Shown: in pieces, positions 60,906-64,000 of the stretch | How the letters are laid out: each line of letters starts with the position of its first letter | How positions within the stretch are numbered: the first letter of the stretch is position 1 | NCBI RefSeq assembly: GCF_004331485.1 | Contig: NZ_SJKD01000007.1 | Location: forward strand, 124,001 to 188,000 | Length of the DNA: 64,000 nt | Direction of reading: 5' to 3' | Origin: Kribbella capetownensis | GTDB lineage: Bacteria; Actinomycetota; Actinomycetes; Propionibacteriales; Kribbellaceae | The notes under the pieces: generated by a model | Told to the model about the DNA's origin: nothing | Database searches by the model: none | The model's input: the letters and a program-made list of their open reading frames with translations, nothing else | Program-made: the position numbers and the translations under genes

Positions 60906-62427
60906 CCGACGTCCGCGCGACCGCGGCGCCAGGGACGGGTTGTGGCAGGGGTGCACACGTCGTGTCTGCGCCACCGCCGGGCTTGCGCCGCGGCAGCGTG
61001 CCGTCCGTGAGATAGGCGGCCACCTGGTCGTCGAGGCAGGCGTTGCCGGACAGCGAACTGGCGTGGGAGGTGCCACCCGGCAGCGCGATCAGACTTGAGT
61101 GCGGGTACCTCCGACGTACCTCGAGGCTGCCTTCGAAGGGAGTCGGTGCATCGAGGGTCTGATCGATGAGCAGGACGCTGTCCACCTGGCTGCCGTCGAT
61201 CTCGAGTGGCTTGTGCGCAGGGGCCGGCCAGAACAGGCACGGCGCGTTGTACCAGGCGTTCGCCCAGGTCTCGTACGGCGCCTTGGCGAAGGTCCTCCAG
61301 TTGTCGCGCTCCCAGGTCGACCACTTCTGCGGCCACTGCACGTCGGTGCACTGTACGGCGCTGTACACGGCGTAGAAGTTGTCGTTGCCGAGGCCGCCCG
61401 CACTCAGGTAGTGGTCGACCAGGTTCGACACGTCGCCGGCGTGCACATAGCGAGCGAACGTGTCACCCAGATCGGTCCAGGTCGACTGGAAGTACCCGGC
61501 GAGGAGGAAGATGTCGACCCACTCGTCGCCGCCGATCTTGCCGTCGGCCGGGTGGAACGTCAGCTTGGCCTCGGTCTCGTAGAACAGCCGCTCGACCGCC
61601 TTCTGCGTGCTGCCGAGGTGATACACGCTGTCGTACGTCGCCAGCCAGCCGAACCAGATCTTGATGTTCCGGTCGAAAGCCACGTCCTGGTTCAGGTTGG
61701 CCTGGTAGAAGACGTTGCGCGGGTCGACGTTGCTGTCGAGCACCATTCGCCGTACCCGCGCCGGGAACAGCGTGCTGTAGACCTGACCGAGGTAGGTGCC
61801 GTACGAGAAGCCGTAGTAGTTGATCCGATCCACGCCGAGGGCTGTCCGGATGCTGTCGATGTCCCTGGCGCTGTCGATCGTGGTCAGGTGCGACAGGATG
61901 GGACCGTTCGCCTTGCAGGCCTCCGCGTAGCCCTTCGCCCGGCCGAGCCAGGTCTGTACCGTGGACTTCAGCACCGGCAGATAGGTCGGCCGGTTGAAGC
62001 CGAAGTAGTTCGGGTCGCACGACAGCGCTGGTTGCGACGAGCCGACGCCCCGCGGATCGAACCCGATCCAGTCGTAGTAGCCGCCCGCTCCGTTCGGCAC
62101 CGCTTGTCCCAGGGTGGACAAGGCCAGCCCGGATCCTCCCGGCCCGCCCGGGTTGACCAGCATGACGCCCTGGGCCTGTGCGTCCGGAACAGTGTGCTTG
62201 ATCCGGGACACGGCGATCTTGATCTTCGCGCCGCCCGGTTTCGCGTAGTCGAGCGGCACGGGCACCAGAGCGCACTCGGCTCCGGTGTCTCGCAGTCCCG
62301 GGTTGTCGCAGGTCGTCCAGTCGATCGACGCCGCGGCTACGGCCGGCGGTGCCGTGGCAACCGGTGTGAGTCCTGCGGCGACAACCACCCCGGTCGCGAG
62401 CAGGCCCAACGCCCTCAGTCTTCTCAT
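60841..62427 (-). CDS. Secreted alpha/beta-hydrolase, tripeptidyl aminopeptidase type
   Basis: 528 residues. The signal peptide (1-32) ends AVAAA. The SlpD/TAP pattern is clear: NPGGPGGSG oxyanion segment, GFDPRGVGSS, the nucleophile Ser in YYGFSYGTYLG, Asp in LLIDQTLDAPTP and His in GGTSHAS. Such Streptomyces enzymes remove N-terminal tripeptides outside the cell. The C-terminal 40 residues are antisense to the AfsR-like gene. Confidence 0.92.
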   Translation of the reverse strand: MRRLRALGLLATGVVVAAGLTPVATAPPAVAAASIDWTTCDNPGLRDTGAECALVPVPLDYAKPGGAKIKIAVSRIKHTVPDAQAQGVMLVNPGGPGGSGLALSTLGQAVPNGAGGYYDWIGFDPRGVGSSQPALSCDPNYFGFNRPTYLPVLKSTVQTWLGRAKGYAEACKANGPILSHLTTIDSARDIDSIRTALGVDRINYYGFSYGTYLGQVYSTLFPARVRRMVLDSNVDPRNVFYQANLNQDVAFDRNIKIWFGWLATYDSVYHLGSTQKAVERLFYETEAKLTFHPADGKIGGDEWVDIFLLAGYFQSTWTDLGDTFARYVHAGDVSNLVDHYLSAGGLGNDNFYAVYSAVQCTDVQWPQKWSTWERDNWRTFAKAPYETWANAWYNAPCLFWPAPAHKPLEIDGSQVDSVLLIDQTLDAPTPFEGSLEVRRRYPHSSLIALPGGTSHASSLSGNACLDDQVAAYLTDGTLPRRKPGGGADTTCAPLPQPVPGAAVARTSVTSTQPVVHRGSGFVSTGPHG

Positions 62428-62584
62428 CGAGACCCCTCCAGTCCCTTCGCCGGCGGGCAGGAACGCCCGCCGCGCTTGCGTGGACCCGGCCGGCGTGACC
62501 GTTGGCTCACGACTCTGCAGTGACTATGGCAAGGGACCGTCTTCAAAACGCTGTCGGACGACCGCCGCGGCCGACGACCCGGCC

Positions 62585-63541
62585 TCAGGCGCGGGAGATG
62601 AGCAGCCAGGCGAGGTAGGCGACGTACGCGGCGACGAAGATGCCGCCCTCGGTTCGGGTGATGCGGCGGCCTGAGACGAGCACCGGTACGCAGGCGACCG
62701 CGGCGCCGACCATCAGCAGGAGATCGCTCTGCAGCACCTCGTCGGGCACCTCGACGACGCCGGGGGCCGCGAGGATGGTGACCCCGAGAATGATCGCGAT
62801 GTTGTAGACGCTCGATCCGAGGAGGTTGCCCAGGGCAATGTCACGGTTCCCCCGGATCGTCGAGACGATCGTGGTCACCAGCTCGGGAGCCGACGTACCG
62901 ATCGCGATGATCGTCAGTCCGATCACGGCATCGCTGACTCCGAACGCCTGCGCGGCGTCGACCGCACCGTCCACCAGCAGCGTCGCGCCGATCACGATGA
63001 CCGCGATTCCCACCACCAGGCTCACCACAGCCACCCAGGGACGTGTCCTCGTCCCACCAGTATCGGCCTGGTACTCCGCCTGGACGGACGAGGACTCCTG
63101 GCGACTCGTGCGCAGAACCCCCACGGTGTAGCCGATCCCGAGCAGCAACAGCACGACACCATCCAGTGTGCCGAGGGTGCCGTCGAGCGCCACGACCAGC
63201 AGCACCACCGACACCGCGGCCATGCACGGAAGGTCGAACCGCACCGTCCGCGTGTCGAGCACGATGGGTGCGATCAGGGCACTCAGGCCGAGGATCAGCA
63301 GCAGGTTGACCAGGTTCGTGCCCACGATGTTGCCGGCCGCCAGACCGGCGCTGCCCTGCCGCGCGGCGTCGATGCCGATCGCCAACTCCGGCATGCTGGT
63401 GCCGAGCGACACCACCGTCACCCCGACGACGATCGGCGCGATCCCGAACCGCAGCGCCAGCCCGGTCCCGCCTCGAACCAGCAGCTCGGCGCCCCCCAAC
63501 AGGCCGACGAGACCGCCGACGATCAGCAAGGCGCTCGACAC
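62585..63541 (-). CDS. CaCA-type calcium/sodium antiporter (YrbG-like)
   Basis: 318 residues with ten or eleven helices in two inverted halves. The two alpha-repeats are GVTVVSLGTSMPELAIG and GLTIIAIGTSAPELVTT, each followed by GN(I/L)(V/L)G(T/S). The GTSxPE acid residues bind the cation. The central loop is charged (RQESSSVQAEYQAD). It exchanges Ca2+ for Na+ or H+. Confidence 0.95.
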   Translation of the reverse strand: MSSALLIVGGLVGLLGGAELLVRGGTGLALRFGIAPIVVGVTVVSLGTSMPELAIGIDAARQGSAGLAAGNIVGTNLVNLLLILGLSALIAPIVLDTRTVRFDLPCMAAVSVVLLVVALDGTLGTLDGVVLLLLGIGYTVGVLRTSRQESSSVQAEYQADTGGTRTRPWVAVVSLVVGIAVIVIGATLLVDGAVDAAQAFGVSDAVIGLTIIAIGTSAPELVTTIVSTIRGNRDIALGNLLGSSVYNIAIILGVTILAAPGVVEVPDEVLQSDLLLMVGAAVACVPVLVSGRRITRTEGGIFVAAYVAYLAWLLISRA

Positions 63542-63604
63542 CGCCCCACCGTCTCACGCCCCCACCACCCGGCCAACCATTGCCGCTGCGTGATTGTCGA
63601 GGGG

Positions 63605-63697
63605 TCAGCCGAGGCCCTTCAAAAGCTGGCGGGCCATGACGATGCGCTGGACCTGGTTGGTGCCTTCGTAGATCTGGGTGATCTTGGCGTCGCTTGC
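63605..63697 (-). pseudogene. C-terminal fragment of acyl-CoA dehydrogenase
   Basis: The last 30 codons read SDAKITQIYEGTNQVQRIVM then ARQLLKGLG and a stop, the signature end of acyl-CoA dehydrogenases, including the IYEGTNQ flavin-contact motif. Upstream of 63697 on the minus strand the frame continues into sequence unrelated to the family, so about 350 residues are missing. It is a remnant created by deletion or insertion. Confidence 0.85.
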
Positions 63698-64000
63698 CGG
63701 CCAGATCGGCGCTCTCCGCCGATCTGCTCCCTGACCTGCACTTTCATGCTCATCGGCTGTCATCGCTGATCGAGGTTTGCCAGCGTCCGACGGAGCAGCG
63801 ACGGAGCAGGCCAAACACTCAATGAGGCGAGTCTTCGACCCCGAACAGGTCGCCGGCCACGGACAAGCTCTTGTTGGTGAAACCTGCTGATTGTCTCGTC
63901 GGCGAGAGCCGGTGAGCGAGGCCCCCACAGCCCACGATTCAACCCATCCCTTGGAAGCACGGCGATGTCGATCTGGGGGAACGATTCAAGCGTTGGCGGC
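63698..64000. other. Unassigned sequence next to the dehydrogenase remnant
   Basis: These 303 nt carry no gene I can recognise and are less GC-rich than the rest. CAGATCGGC (63702-63710) and GCCGATCTG (63718-63726) form a 9-bp inverted repeat directly at the remnant junction. GACGGAGCAGC is repeated at 63788-63806. It may be a degraded mobile element or the edge of a larger rearrangement. Confidence 0.5.

Noticed and set aside
63760-63960. 66-residue minus-strand frame next to the dehydrogenase remnant
   Set aside because: No ribosome site and no recognisable motif; I could not match it to a transposase and leave the region unassigned.

Overview
The window looks like chromosome from a high-GC actinobacterium. 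The signs are strong GC bias at third codon positions, many GTG starts, GTGA/ATGA stop-start overlaps, a WhiB protein, coenzyme F420 genes, AfsR-type regulators, DUF574/DUF5753 proteins and a TIGR03089 protein. The style fits the order Propionibacteriales (Kribbella or Nocardioidaceae). That placement is an inference; no rRNA gene is present to test it. I saw no tRNA, rRNA, CRISPR array or intact transposase.

Layout. 1-11883: a conserved envelope/F420 block with a DUF5719 protein, a large membrane glycosyltransferase, whiB, a four-helix membrane protein with a long Gln/Tyr/Trp tail, the F420 genes fbiA and fbiB, a DUF3105 protein, GDP-mannose pyrophosphorylase and NAD kinase. 11966-17979: two CNNM-type transporters, a divergent SDR/LysR pair, tatA, a TIGR03089 protein and a second SDR. 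17957-22074: a 1075-residue class III cyclase-ATPase-repeat protein beside a stand-alone cyclic-nucleotide-binding protein. 22101-30359: nucleotide-sugar genes (galE, a nucleotidyltransferase), methyltransferase, spermidine-synthase-like membrane protein, secreted protease, LytR-CpsA-Psr protein and a glycosyltransferase. 30547-34675: a minus-strand run with a polysaccharide ABC exporter, a tyrosine phosphatase, a Pro-rich membrane protein and AzlCD.

34745-44681: regulators (XRE-cupin, DUF5753, HxlR), then a compact oxidation operon (TetR, ferredoxin reductase, cytochrome P450, 3Fe-4S ferredoxin, VOC protein, epoxide hydrolase). A divergent MFS exporter is separated from TetR by a clear palindromic operator. 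44656-53582: small regulator/enzyme pairs (ArsR, AraC, ECF sigma, LysR, MerR) and a half-deleted MFS gene. 53570-62427: aldo/keto reductase, small exported proteins, a divergent pair of AfsR-like regulators (one lacking its C-terminal repeats) and a secreted peptidase. 62585-64000: a cation antiporter, then the last 30 codons of an acyl-CoA dehydrogenase joined to unrelated sequence.

The most unusual non-coding feature is a pair of homologous 89-nt hairpin elements (9213-9301 and 30392-30480). Their geometry is identical (35-nt arm, 19-nt loop, 35-nt arm). Their arm sequences differ between copies but still match within each copy. Each begins 33-34 nt after a plus-strand stop codon, between convergent genes. 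Of 14 convergent gene pairs in the window, 11 overlap at their 3' ends, and the three that do not carry one of these elements or a strong terminator hairpin.
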